Notes under the pieces: generated by a model
Told to the model about the DNA's origin: nothing
What the model saw: only the letters and a program-made list of their open reading frames with translations
The model's database searches: none
Part shown: positions 8,732 to 17,976 of the stretch, one piece after another
Numbering within the stretch: the stretch's first letter is position 1
Layout of the letters: every line of letters begins with the position of its first letter
IMG/VR virus record: IMGVR_UViG_3300001472_004174
Span: 1 to 55,027 of that record
Reading direction: 5' to 3' (one strand)
DNA: 55,027 nt
Source: a virus
Made by a program: the position numbers and the translations under genes

Positions 8732-10777
8732 ATGGCGATTAATTATAAGACTAGTGCAATCGACCTAAACGTCCCGGCTAAAGTTCTTCCCTGTAACGTC
8801 TTATCAGCAACTCCATTAGCTAATTGGGAGTATGATGATGGAAAAGGGGATCCGTGGTGGTCAGGTGGCGGTAACGCCAAATCCTATAGATGGGAAATAA
8901 GCATGACTGTAACAACAATACAGCATGGTTCTCATTTAACAAGAACACCAAGACAGTTTAACGGTTATGATATTGTAGTAGGTGATTTTATCGCAGGTGC
9001 AACTGACGGTCGTGCATTGCAAATTGTAAGTATTTCATCAAAAACAGCATTCACAATAACATGTCAAGTAGAAGATAGACTAAGATACAATACATTTAGA
9101 AGTGCATCAGGTACAGGTATATTTAACGTACCAGGTGGTGCAGTAGTATTTCAAATTAATGAAGAAGGTGATCCTATGTTGGATCCACTTCCAACTGGTA
9201 TTGTTTCAAGTGACTTCTACGCAAATGTTAACTCACGTTTCAAATATCTAAACCCTCAGATGAACTATGTACTTGAACAACCTAGTAATACATTCGAAGA
9301 AGGTGATGTAATTTGTATGAATTCATCAACAGGTGCATTTGAATTAGCGGCTCCAGGCAATATTTCAAGATTAGTTGGAACTGTGACACATCCAGGTTTA
9401 GGTCCAAATAGATTTTTATTAAGACCAGCTAATGGTGTTATTGATTTTGTTCCAGGGTTACCAGGAAATAAAGGTGACTTTGTTTATCCTGCAGTTGATG
9501 GTTCAGGAGATTTAACTCTAACAGATACAGGTGTTGCTATTTTTTTAAAATTAGTAGATGCAGTTCCTAGTATTACACGTGGTACTGTAATTAATGGACA
9601 AGCTACAGCAGGCGACACCATGAATGTTAACGGTGAAGATGTTGTTTTTATAACAAGTAGTCTAGGTAATGTATCAGTTCAAAATGCAGTTACAGATATT
9701 AATGCAAAAACATCAGACCATAAAGTAACAGCATCAGCAAGCCCAGCCCCAAATGAAATAACATCAGATATTAACACATATGGTTCGGCATACGGTCTTA
9801 TTGGTGGTTTTGCACCGTTCTCAGCTTCAATCAATGGCTCAGTAATAAACTTTAGTACGACAGCGGCAGGACAAGCCGCATATGGTATGGCGGTTGCTAT
9901 TGCAGACGATATGGCCGCAGATATTAATGCGGCAGGTATTACTGATATTACAGCATCAGTAAATTCAGGTAACTTAGTTATAAGTCAAGCACAAGGTAGT
10001 GCTATCACCATCGTTAATACAACACCGGATGCAAATAATAATAACTTTGCGGGCATGAATTCATGTGCATCATTAGGACTAACTTATGCAGGTAGTTCTA
10101 ACGTTTTTGTTCTTCAACTAGAAAGACAAGATGGTGGTGAAATTATAATACAAGACTCTGTAGGTTCAAGTACTACTGACTTTGGAATTTTAAGTGGACA
10201 TACAGGTTCATATGCTGTTGGTCTTAATGTTGAACAAGGTGTTCGTAAAGCAGGAACTACAGTTGTTTCTACTATAGCGGCACGTGACGCTATTCCAGTT
10301 AAATTGTCAGGTGATAGCGTTTATATTCTTGACACTGGACAAGGTGAATGGGCGATGCACGTATGGGATGGGACACAATGGAATATTGTTGCCACACAAG
10401 ATAGTGCGTCCACAGATGCAAACTCTTTATCACACACATATACAATGCCAAGTTCATCATTTGGTACTACAGAAGTTGTAACTCTAGGTCGTATATCAGA
10501 TAACTCTAGGGTTGTAAGCGTTCTTGTAGAAGTTGTTACACCATTAACAGGTTATGCTGGAGGACCTAATAATTTAGTACCATCATTAGAAATAGGTACA
10601 GTAGCAGAACCGGATAGATTTATGACAGAAGACCAGAATGATATCGAAGGTACAGGTTCATATACTACAACTCCAGATTTTCATTATGCGGGCGCAACTG
10701 AATTAGAGATTAAATGTTCAATGGAACACTTAAATGCAACTGCTGGCCAAGTAAAAGTCACAGTAACATACGTATAA
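8732..10777 (+). CDS. Large virion structural protein, tail fibre or baseplate associated
   Basis: A 681-residue Gly/Thr/Ala-rich protein. The N-terminal 90 residues are distinctive and aromatic (WEYDDGKGDPWWSGG) and could be an attachment domain. The middle holds flagellin-hook-like segments such as AGDTMNVNGEDVVF and a second copy of that type. The C-terminus (about 580-681) is a compact beta domain. There is no signal peptide or enzyme motif. It lies 17 bases after the giant fibre gene and is followed by a 213-base leader for the next fibre gene, so it belongs to the same late structural transcript. Confidence 0.7.
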   Translation: MAINYKTSAIDLNVPAKVLPCNVLSATPLANWEYDDGKGDPWWSGGGNAKSYRWEISMTVTTIQHGSHLTRTPRQFNGYDIVVGDFIAGATDGRALQIVSISSKTAFTITCQVEDRLRYNTFRSASGTGIFNVPGGAVVFQINEEGDPMLDPLPTGIVSSDFYANVNSRFKYLNPQMNYVLEQPSNTFEEGDVICMNSSTGAFELAAPGNISRLVGTVTHPGLGPNRFLLRPANGVIDFVPGLPGNKGDFVYPAVDGSGDLTLTDTGVAIFLKLVDAVPSITRGTVINGQATAGDTMNVNGEDVVFITSSLGNVSVQNAVTDINAKTSDHKVTASASPAPNEITSDINTYGSAYGLIGGFAPFSASINGSVINFSTTAAGQAAYGMAVAIADDMAADINAAGITDITASVNSGNLVISQAQGSAITIVNTTPDANNNNFAGMNSCASLGLTYAGSSNVFVLQLERQDGGEIIIQDSVGSSTTDFGILSGHTGSYAVGLNVEQGVRKAGTTVVSTIAARDAIPVKLSGDSVYILDTGQGEWAMHVWDGTQWNIVATQDSASTDANSLSHTYTMPSSSFGTTEVVTLGRISDNSRVVSVLVEVVTPLTGYAGGPNNLVPSLEIGTVAEPDRFMTEDQNDIEGTGSYTTTPDFHYAGATELEIKCSMEHLNATAGQVKVTVTYV

Positions 10778-10829
10778 ACTACGCATAAAACACACTTCAC
10801 CAAACAGCTAAATACAATCAGTAAGAGTT

Positions 10830-10890
10830 TTACCGGTCTTAATGACTGATGTTCTTAATCTTTTACCATTACTGATGTTTCTTCCGGTAA
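10830..10890 (+). repeat. Inverted and direct repeats in the leader of the 10991 fibre gene
   Basis: TTACCGG at 10830-10836 is complementary to CCGGTAA at 10884-10890. Between them lie two direct repeats, ACTGATGTTCTT (10845-10856) and ACTGATGTTTCTT (10871-10883). The 213-base gap has no convincing open reading frame, so this is probably leader or spacer sequence with some structure. Its role is unknown. Confidence 0.45.
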
Positions 10891-10923
10891 TCACATTTCA
10901 ATAAAATTGAGAAAATATAGATG

Positions 10924-10952
10924 GGCGTATTGTATATTCAATATTATGCGTC
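10924..10952 (+). promoter_or_regulatory. Stem-loop in the leader of the 10991 fibre gene
   Basis: Bases 10924-10935 pair with 10941-10952, giving 11 pairs (some GU) with one internal mismatch and a five-base loop. No T-tract follows, so it is not a standard terminator. It ends 38 bases before the ATG, which has a good ribosome-binding site (aaggag). It may stabilise the late mRNA. Confidence 0.45.
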
Positions 10953-10990
10953 TTAACCTTAAAAGCTAATATTTCTAAGGAGAAACTAAA

Positions 10991-13900
10991 ATGGCTGACA
11001 TTAAAAACTTTGGTATCCGTGGTATTGGTGCTGACGTTCAGTTCGGTAAGTCGGGCGGTCGTGTTGTATATGATTCAGGTAATTCCCTGTTCAAAGTAAC
11101 AACTGACGGTACTACACTTGGCAACATGAACGTGGCAACACCTACATCGGATAACCATGCGGCAAATAAAAGCTATGTTGACTCAGTAGCGGCCGGTCTT
11201 GACGTAAAAGACTCGGTACGTGTTGCGACAACTGGCTCCGTCACAATTGGAACTCCGGCGTCTACAATAGACGGCGTGAATCTAAGTGCTGGCGATAGAA
11301 TCCTTGTAAAGGATCAAACAACTCAAAGCGAAAACGGCATTTACGCCTATGACTCAAGTGGACTAACAAGAACATCTGACATGGACGAAGCTGGCGAATT
11401 CGTAGGTGCATTCTTCTTTGTTGAAGAAGGTACTGTAAACTCAGACCAAGGTTACGTTATGACTTCTGATGGCCCAATTACAGTTGGTTCATCAAACATC
11501 GTATTCACTAAATTTACTGGTACAGGCCAAATCACAGCTGGTGACGCCTTATCAAAATCAGGTAATACACTAAACGTAAACGTTGATGGTACTTACATTA
11601 TGGTTAATGGTTCAGACGAACTAACAATCAAAGGTACTACAACAACTGGTCAATCACTATTATCAGATGGTTCAGGCGGCGTAGCTTATGGCTCAGTTGA
11701 CCTAACATCATCAGATGCAGTGTCAGGTGCTCTAGGCTTAGCCAATGGTGGCTTAGGTGTAGATGCATCACAAACATCAGGTAAAGGTACTGCAAGAACA
11801 AACTTGGGTCTTGGATCAATTTCAACTCAAGATGCTAACGCAGTAGCAATCACTGGTGGTACTGTAGACCTATCAGGTGGTACATTAACTCTAGCAAACG
11901 ACCAATTATCAGGTGACGTTATTTCTGGTGGTACAATCGACGGTGCTTCACTACAAGGTGGCGCTGGCGTAACTATCTCTCAGTTTGATGTAACTGTAGG
12001 TGCTGGTAAAACACTAGACGTTGACGGAACACTAGACGTAGACGGTGCGGCAGGTTCAGCAATGGACAACGTAATCATCGGTGCAACAACATCGGCGGCA
12101 GGTACATTCTCAACAATGGCAACTGATGCGGCTGATATTAACGGTGGTAACATTGATGCAACAGTTATTGGTGCTACAACGGCGGCGAATGCCACTTTTG
12201 CAGATGCTAACGTAACTGGTACTCTAAAAGTTGACGAAATTGAAGCGTACACTACAAATGGCGACATTACTTTCAACTCACTAATCGTTACAACACAAGG
12301 TATTAACGTTGCTGGTGCAGGCATCTCAGGTGCAGGTTCAACAACAACTGATACTCTAAACGTTGACACAATTAATGAAAAAACTGTAGGTAATGGTGTT
12401 ACTGTAGATGGCGTAGTACTAAAAGATGCTGGCGTAGCCGCAACTGGTACTTCAACATTCTCAGACGCAACATTAACAACTGCCGATATTAACGGTGGTA
12501 CAGTAGATGCAACTATTATTGGTGCAACTACATCAGCGGCTGGTACGTTCTCAACTATGACTACAGCAGGTGCGGCAATTTCAGGCGGCACAATCGCAGG
12601 TACGGCAATCGATATGACTGGTCAAACTTTGACTTTTGATAACGATGCTATCTCAGGTGATAAAATCGATGGCGGAACAATTTCAGACTTCGCTTCAACA
12701 GGTATCGATGACAACGCAACATCTACACAGGTAACTGTAGCAGATGCTGGTGTAACATTCGGTGCAGACGTTACAGTAACTGGTGACTTAACAGTTAACG
12801 GTACTTTAACATCAATCAATACAACAAACACTGAAATCACTGACAACTCAATCGTTTTAAACAACGGTGAATCAGGTGCAGGCGTAACAGCCGGTACAGC
12901 TGGTCTTGAGATTGACAGAGGTACAGCCGACAATGCGACATTCCAGTGGAATGAGACAGATGACGTTTTTGAACTAAAAGTAGGTACTGCACTAGCAGAC
13001 TTGCGTATTGGTGCTCAAGCAATGGACTCAATCTCAGTTGATAACATCGGTGAACTAACAAATGGTGCAGGCATTACATTTGATAATGCTGTAACAGGTT
13101 CAGATGCAACGTTCTCTGGTTCAGTTTCAGTAGATACTATTAGTGAAAACTCAGTAGGTAACGGTGTTGGAATCGATGGTGCATCTATTAAAGACGGTGT
13201 TCTAACTGGTGGCGTAACTCTAGGCGGATCGGACACAGCAGATTTATCAGCTGGTACGCTAACTCTAGCAAACGACCAAATCTCAGGTGACAAAATTGAA
13301 GGTGGTACAATTAATGCTATCACAATCAATACAATGACATCTGGTACAGTAGATATCGACGGCGGTGCAATCGACGGAACAACAATCGGTGGTGGTACAT
13401 CAGCGGCTGGTACGTTCTCAACATTAACTTCTGACTCAGTTGACTTAAATGGCGGTGCTATTGACGGCGCAATAATTGGTGCAAACGCATCAGCGGCGGC
13501 AACTTTCACAACTATGGCAACAGACAGTGCAGATATCAACGGTGGCGCTATTGATGGTACAATTATCGGTGGTACAACTCCAGCGGCAGTAACAGCTTCA
13601 ACGCTAAATTCTGCTAACGCACAAATCACAGGTGGTGCAATTACAGGTGCAAACTTGACTTCATCAGTTGTTGATTTTGACGGTGGTAATATCGATGCAA
13701 CAGTAATAGGTTCAGCAACTTCGGCGGCTGGTACTTTCTCTACTCTAACATCAAATAACGTAACACTAACAGGCGGTTCAGCTTCATTGGCTACAGTAAC
13801 AGCGACAAACCTAAACTCAGGTAACGCTACAATTACTGGTGGTTCAGTTGCAGGTACGGACGTTGACATGAGTGGTCAAACTCTAACATTAGATGCTGAC

Positions 13901-15772
13901 TCAATCAATGGCGACAAAGTACACGGTGGCTCAATCTCAGCGGCTAACTTAGCTGGTACAACAGGTAACACTATCGGCGGTTATGACATCACAGTTGGTG
14001 CAGGCAAAACTTTAGACGTATCTTCAGGTACTCTAACTCTTGCGGCTGACCAAATCTCTGGTGACTCTATCGACGGTGGAACTATCTCTGACTTTGCTTC
14101 AACAGGTATTGATGATAATGCTACAGCAACTAAAATCACATTAGATGATACAGATGCTACATTCGGTGTTAACATTGATGCAGGTGCAAATACGCTTGAC
14201 GCAGGCGCTTCAACTCTAGCTTCATTGACAGTTACAGGCAATGCAGTTGTAAACGGTGACTTAACAGTTTCAGGTTCAGTAACTACTACTCTATCAGAAA
14301 CAGTAAACATCGAAGACAACACTATTGTTTTAAACTCAAATGAAACTGGTGCTCCATCACAAGACGGTGGTATCGAAGTAAATCGTGGTACTTCTGACAA
14401 TGCGGCTATCAACTGGAACGAAACAACAGACCGTTGGGAAGCAAAAGTTGGTTCAACACTAGCAGACGTATCAGTTAATGATATGGTAGTTAACGAAATC
14501 ACACTAGCTAACGCTCTTCCATTAGACATGGGTGGTACGCATACTGATACTTCAAGTTTTGCGGCATCATCACTAATGACTATGGACGGCTCAGGTGGCG
14601 TGACTGAAATGGCTAAAGGCGCTAACTCAACAGTACTTAAAGTAAATGGTTCTGGTGCGTTAGGTTATGCTCAAGTTGATTTAACAACAGACGTTACTGG
14701 TACAATGCCAATCGCTAATGGTGGTACAGGTATAACTTCTGCAGGTTCAGACAACAAAGTAATGACATCAGACGGTTCAGCACTTGCAATGGAATACATC
14801 CAGCAAGTACGTAACTCATCAGGTGTTAAAGTTGTAGATGCGGCTAACGCCTCATCAGGAACAGCAGAATTCCTAGACTTAACTAACGCGGCAGGCAAGT
14901 TAACACTTACAGCCAAAAACGCATCAGGTTCAGGCGCAGTAGATATGTATCTACAAGGTCAGAACGGTGGTGACGTATTCATCGTAGGTCAATCAGGTGA
15001 AGCCTTAATTCAAGGTGAAGCAGATACAGACTTAACAGTAGCAGGTGGTGATTCATCAGCTGGTGCGGCCGGTGACTTGGTACTTAAAGGTGGTAACGGT
15101 TCAGCTAACGGTGCCTCAGGTGCAGTTGTTATCAAAGGCGGTAACGGCGGTTCAGCAGACGGTAACGTTCAACTTATGAGTGCAGATGACGAAGCTATCG
15201 CTACATTTACTGCTACAGCAAGTGCAGTTGATAACTTTGAATTCCACAATGGTACTGGCGGTGTAGAACTTCATTCAGAAGGTACTACAGCGGACATTAA
15301 CATTACACTAGCACCAAAAGGTGACGGTCTTGTATTAGCTCCAGGTTCATACGACATGTCAGGTGGCGGAAACAAAGCATTCGCAACCAAAGACTATGTT
15401 GATGGCGCGGCGGCTGGTTCCGTTGACTTTGGTGTACGTAGAGTGGCATTCGCGGCGAACGGTTCTTCATCGTTTGCTATCGGTACTGTAGCTAACGTTT
15501 CAGGCAAATCTTACTACGTTTCTAGAATCACTGTTAAAGTGACTACAGCATTCGTAGGTGCAGACGAACTAACTATCTCAGATGGTTCAGCTACACTAGT
15601 AGGAGTAAATGACGTGGATCTATCAGACGGTGGAATCTATGTTATGGATCTTGGTTTTGAAACAGCAACAGCAGGTGGTTCAACACTAACAGCATCTATC
15701 GGTAACGGTGGATCAAGTGCTTCACCATCAACTGGTAATGTTATCGTAACAGCGGAGTACAAGCAAATCTAA
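10991..15772 (+). CDS. Giant tail-fibre-like protein with tandem beta-helix-type repeats
   Basis: A 1593-residue protein, the longest in the window. The N-terminal 180 residues (MADIKNFGIRGIGADVQFG onward) are non-repetitive and contain a cyanophage-like fibre head region with ILVKDQTTQSENGIY. The central 1100 residues are built of repeats around GGTIDGTTIG and SAAGTFSTMTTD, about 25-30 residues each. A longer block of about 130 residues beginning ISDFASTGIDDNAT occurs twice (near 12670-12990 and 14080-14480). The C-terminal 120 residues are a different beta domain. It is monocistronic, followed by a strong terminator, and preceded by a long leader and a strong ribosome-binding site, which fits high late expression. 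Confidence 0.85.
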   Translation: MADIKNFGIRGIGADVQFGKSGGRVVYDSGNSLFKVTTDGTTLGNMNVATPTSDNHAANKSYVDSVAAGLDVKDSVRVATTGSVTIGTPASTIDGVNLSAGDRILVKDQTTQSENGIYAYDSSGLTRTSDMDEAGEFVGAFFFVEEGTVNSDQGYVMTSDGPITVGSSNIVFTKFTGTGQITAGDALSKSGNTLNVNVDGTYIMVNGSDELTIKGTTTTGQSLLSDGSGGVAYGSVDLTSSDAVSGALGLANGGLGVDASQTSGKGTARTNLGLGSISTQDANAVAITGGTVDLSGGTLTLANDQLSGDVISGGTIDGASLQGGAGVTISQFDVTVGAGKTLDVDGTLDVDGAAGSAMDNVIIGATTSAAGTFSTMATDAADINGGNIDATVIGATTAANATFADANVTGTLKVDEIEAYTTNGDITFNSLIVTTQGINVAGAGISGAGSTTTDTLNVDTINEKTVGNGVTVDGVVLKDAGVAATGTSTFSDATLTTADINGGTVDATIIGATTSAAGTFSTMTTAGAAISGGTIAGTAIDMTGQTLTFDNDAISGDKIDGGTISDFASTGIDDNATSTQVTVADAGVTFGADVTVTGDLTVNGTLTSINTTNTEITDNSIVLNNGESGAGVTAGTAGLEIDRGTADNATFQWNETDDVFELKVGTALADLRIGAQAMDSISVDNIGELTNGAGITFDNAVTGSDATFSGSVSVDTISENSVGNGVGIDGASIKDGVLTGGVTLGGSDTADLSAGTLTLANDQISGDKIEGGTINAITINTMTSGTVDIDGGAIDGTTIGGGTSAAGTFSTLTSDSVDLNGGAIDGAIIGANASAAATFTTMATDSADINGGAIDGTIIGGTTPAAVTASTLNSANAQITGGAITGANLTSSVVDFDGGNIDATVIGSATSAAGTFSTLTSNNVTLTGGSASLATVTATNLNSGNATITGGSVAGTDVDMSGQTLTLDADSINGDKVHGGSISAANLAGTTGNTIGGYDITVGAGKTLDVSSGTLTLAADQISGDSIDGGTISDFASTGIDDNATATKITLDDTDATFGVNIDAGANTLDAGASTLASLTVTGNAVVNGDLTVSGSVTTTLSETVNIEDNTIVLNSNETGAPSQDGGIEVNRGTSDNAAINWNETTDRWEAKVGSTLADVSVNDMVVNEITLANALPLDMGGTHTDTSSFAASSLMTMDGSGGVTEMAKGANSTVLKVNGSGALGYAQVDLTTDVTGTMPIANGGTGITSAGSDNKVMTSDGSALAMEYIQQVRNSSGVKVVDAANASSGTAEFLDLTNAAGKLTLTAKNASGSGAVDMYLQGQNGGDVFIVGQSGEALIQGEADTDLTVAGGDSSAGAAGDLVLKGGNGSANGASGAVVIKGGNGGSADGNVQLMSADDEAIATFTATASAVDNFEFHNGTGGVELHSEGTTADINITLAPKGDGLVLAPGSYDMSGGGNKAFATKDYVDGAAAGSVDFGVRRVAFAANGSSSFAIGTVANVSGKSYYVSRITVKVTTAFVGADELTISDGSATLVGVNDVDLSDGGIYVMDLGFETATAGGSTLTASIGNGGSSASPSTGNVIVTAEYKQI
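12060..13760 (+). repeat. Tandem repeat array inside the 10991 fibre gene
   Basis: In-frame repeats of roughly 75-90 bases encode variants of NGGAIDGTIIGGTTSAAGTF. Clear copies start near 12140, 12493, 13362, 13451, 13539 and 13680. Spacing varies and the DNA copies have diverged, so this is a protein repeat rather than a DNA satellite. Confidence 0.8.
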
Positions 15773-15800
15773 TTTGTTTAATACTTAGTATACACATTGA

Positions 15801-15829
15801 GAGAGCCGAGAAATCGGCTCTCTTTTTTT
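15801..15829 (+). terminator. Intrinsic terminator after the 10991 fibre gene
   Basis: A perfect nine-base stem (GAGAGCCGA with TCGGCTCTC) closes a GAAA tetraloop and is followed by seven T residues. It lies 29 bases after the fibre stop codon and before a new late promoter box. Confidence 0.93.
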
Positions 15830-15851
15830 ACCTCTGCAATTCCACAATAAA

Positions 15852-15859
15852 GATAAATA
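15852..15859 (+). promoter_or_regulatory. T4-type late promoter box upstream of the 15929 gene
   Basis: GATAAATA lies between the terminator at 15801-15829 and the 15929 gene, 69 bases before its ATG. The terminator-then-late-box order recurs at 33298 and 35830. Confidence 0.65.
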
Positions 15860-15928
15860 GATAAGTAACAATATAACTTAACGACAGTGAGAAATCACTG
15901 ACTTTAAAAACAGAACGTTGAGGAAGAC

Positions 15929-16726
15929 ATGGCAGTAGTATTAAACGCAAAAGGTACCAGTGTACCTTACTTTAAAATAGGCAAATCTGGAATTACCCTC
16001 TACCAGGGCGGTAACGACCCTCATTCTTCATTAGGATATGCAGTAGCAGAACATGACATTTGGATTGATACAAATGACAAAACTGTTAAATTTAGAACAG
16101 CTTCTAATACATGGGATCCAATTGCAGATAATTTAGATGATTTAACAGACGTAGACTTAACAGGTTTAGCTGATGGTAATTTTCTAAGATATAATTCAAC
16201 ATCATCAATGTGGGAAGTACACGAAGTTACTGGCGGACTTGCTAGTGATTGGGGTAGTATAGCACAAAATCCAATAACATTTGATGGGTATAGTGGTGAT
16301 ATTTGGACAGTAAACACAGCATCAAGTACAGCGGCATATAGTGATAATGTGTCAATCGGTGGAAACCTTTCAGTAACAGGTAATGCAACTATATCTGGTA
16401 ATCTTACATTCGGTAATGCAGATACAGATACAGTGGCGCTATCAGCCGAAATCGTTTCTAATATTGTACCAGATGCAGATGCAACTTACGATTTAGGTTC
16501 AAGTACTAAAACTTGGAATGATGTTTATGCATCAGGAACAGTTGGTTCATCGGCTACAGGTGCTTTACAATTTCCAATAGGAACCACTGCACAGAGACCA
16601 GGTTCAGCAACATCAGGTATGGTTAGATTTAATTCGACTACTAGTAGATTTGAAGGCTATAATGGTAGTGCATGGATTAACATCGATGTACCAGATGATT
16701 GGGGCTCAGTAGCGGATACTCCATAA
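15929..16726 (+). CDS. Small fibre-like structural protein
   Basis: A 265-residue protein related in style to the giant fibres: SGITLYQGGNDPHSS near the N-terminus, a DDLTDVDLTGL repeat, an ATYDLGSSTKTWNDVYA module like those in the 4284 gene, and a module with RPGSATSGMVRFN that is common in phage fibres. The internal phrase SDWGSIAQNP reappears as DDWGSVADTP at the very C-terminus, so the protein ends just where a further repeat would begin. It may be a natural short fibre or a truncated longer one. It has its own late box and a TAATG overlap with the next gene. Confidence 0.75.
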   Translation: MAVVLNAKGTSVPYFKIGKSGITLYQGGNDPHSSLGYAVAEHDIWIDTNDKTVKFRTASNTWDPIADNLDDLTDVDLTGLADGNFLRYNSTSSMWEVHEVTGGLASDWGSIAQNPITFDGYSGDIWTVNTASSTAAYSDNVSIGGNLSVTGNATISGNLTFGNADTDTVALSAEIVSNIVPDADATYDLGSSTKTWNDVYASGTVGSSATGALQFPIGTTAQRPGSATSGMVRFNSTTSRFEGYNGSAWINIDVPDDWGSVADTP

Positions 16727-17322
16727 TGATTTATCCAGTAGTCTTTTGGCCTGGGTCTTATGGGAGTGTAGTTTGTCATTTTATAAATCTACACAGAAAC
16801 TTCTATCAGTTACCTCATGCCTTTACTCCAACTCAATTCGGAATTGCAAGACAATTAGATGGTCCTTTACACATTGATAAAGAAGGTAATTTTCTAATCA
16901 ATAAAAAAGGTAGAAGACCCTTGAATGCACACGTTAAGAATATTATAGATACCTACGATATTGCAGTAAAAACACCTGCTCCTCATGAAATACTTGATAT
17001 AAATGATTTTACAAATATAAAACCTATAGTTATTATCCCAGATAAAGAAGATTTACTATGGCGTATAGAAGATAAAAATGAATATCTTCATCAACCTTTA
17101 TCCATGCCTGCTACACATGAATATAATCAGTGGTTAGAAGATATTGGAAAATATAATCATTATAAATTAGATATCAATGATTTTTGGTCTTGGGGCGATA
17201 TGCGTGATGCTAAAGATTTAGATGAATCTTACTTAAAATTTTGTGAATATATTAATAGCGACCCTAGACCTACTGTAGGTCTTGATATCTCAAGAATAGA
17301 GTGGTTCGTTAGAAATGAATAG
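16726..17322 (+). CDS. Putative sulfotransferase-like or P-loop protein
   Basis: A 198-residue soluble protein. I start it at the ATG overlapping the upstream stop (TAATG), not at an upstream TTG. The N-terminus YPVVFWPGSYGSVVCHFI has the beta-strand, Gly/Ser loop, helix layout of sulfotransferase-like P-loop folds and resembles in position the loop of the 29224 minus-strand protein; a WSWGD segment near the C-terminus echoes IWSWDK there. It directly follows a fibre gene, so it could modify a glycan or fibre, but there is no direct evidence. The family call is weak. Confidence 0.4.
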   Translation: MIYPVVFWPGSYGSVVCHFINLHRNFYQLPHAFTPTQFGIARQLDGPLHIDKEGNFLINKKGRRPLNAHVKNIIDTYDIAVKTPAPHEILDINDFTNIKPIVIIPDKEDLLWRIEDKNEYLHQPLSMPATHEYNQWLEDIGKYNHYKLDINDFWSWGDMRDAKDLDESYLKFCEYINSDPRPTVGLDISRIEWFVRNE

Positions 17323-17572
17323 TAAAGATATGTTTGAAATACTACAAGAGTGGTATAAAGAACGTAAACGTCATAAAGACAAATCCTTTAAAGAATGGCT
17401 TAAACATGTAGGCGGTCTATGGACGTCCAAAGAAGAATGGGCTAAATTAGGTCGTTGGGAAACATGGAAACAACCAGCAAAAGATACCGGAAAAGGCATC
17501 GGAAAGATGTTTTTAACTAAATTACTCACAGTAATAATCATTATAATTGTAGCTACCCTGTTCAATCTCTAA
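17315..17572 (+). CDS. Small tail-anchored membrane protein
   Basis: An 85-residue protein with a highly charged, Trp-rich N-terminal 60 residues (EWYKERKRHKDKSFKEW) and a single C-terminal hydrophobic helix at about 67-85 (FLTKLLTVIIIIIVATLF). This layout suggests a cytoplasmic domain anchored in the inner membrane. It overlaps the preceding gene by 8 bases. It could be a lysis-related or superinfection-exclusion protein; nothing in the sequence decides between them. Confidence 0.65.
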   Translation: MNSKDMFEILQEWYKERKRHKDKSFKEWLKHVGGLWTSKEEWAKLGRWETWKQPAKDTGKGIGKMFLTKLLTVIIIIIVATLFNL

Positions 17573-17591
17573 TATTTTGTGTTTCTCAAAT

Positions 17592-17599
17592 GATAAATA
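17592..17599 (+). promoter_or_regulatory. T4-type late promoter box upstream of the 17641 gene
   Basis: GATAAATA, 41 bases before the ATG at 17641. The box lies inside an alternative upstream ATG frame (17590), which argues that translation starts at 17641 rather than at 17590. Confidence 0.6.
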
Positions 17600-17640
17600 C
17601 ATATGATGAGAGCATTAATAACAAGGCAAGGGACATTATA

Positions 17641-17967
17641 ATGAAGATAGAAAGAGTAATATGGTATGCACCAGAGTATTTTAGTAGATGGAGATTATTT
17701 CCTAGAGCGTTTATTTCAATGTACATTTATCTTTTGTACGATGTTACGCAATGGTTTATGGCACTACCAGATCCTAATACTCAACAAGCAGGTCTTGTAT
17801 CTGTAATCGTAGGTGCAGGAGCGGCATGGTTCGGATTATATGTAAATTCAAGTTCAAGTAAATTTGAACAAGTTGAAGTACGTAGCGGATCGACAATGAT
17901 AAAAGCATCAGACACTAGAGATACAGTAAACGAAAAAGCAGAGGCTAAAGGCCCTAAAGAATACTAG
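17641..17967 (+). CDS. Small two-helix membrane protein, holin-like
   Basis: A 108-residue protein starting MKIERVIWYAPEY. Start chosen at 17641 because a purine-rich ribosome-binding site (aaggcaaggga) precedes it and a late promoter box overlaps the longer frame. It has two hydrophobic segments, about residues 22-42 (FISMYIYLLYDVTQWFMAL) and 50-66 (GLVSVIVGAGAAWFGLYV), followed by a charged soluble tail ending EAKGPKEY. Size, topology and late control fit a class II holin, but the spanin-like genes are far away at the left end, so a different envelope role is possible. Confidence 0.6.
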   Translation: MKIERVIWYAPEYFSRWRLFPRAFISMYIYLLYDVTQWFMALPDPNTQQAGLVSVIVGAGAAWFGLYVNSSSSKFEQVEVRSGSTMIKASDTRDTVNEKAEAKGPKEY

Positions 17968-17976
17968 GAAAAGATA

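Noticed and set aside
12060-13760. Repeat array considered as a CRISPR
   Set aside because: Units are in-frame, variable in length, without conserved palindromic repeats or unique spacers, and encode a fibre protein.
11980-14529. Long open reading frames on the minus strand through the large fibre gene
   Set aside because: They are a mirror effect of the Thr/Ser/Gly/Ala-rich repeats on the plus strand, have no ribosome-binding sites and read as low-complexity Val/Pro/Ser text.
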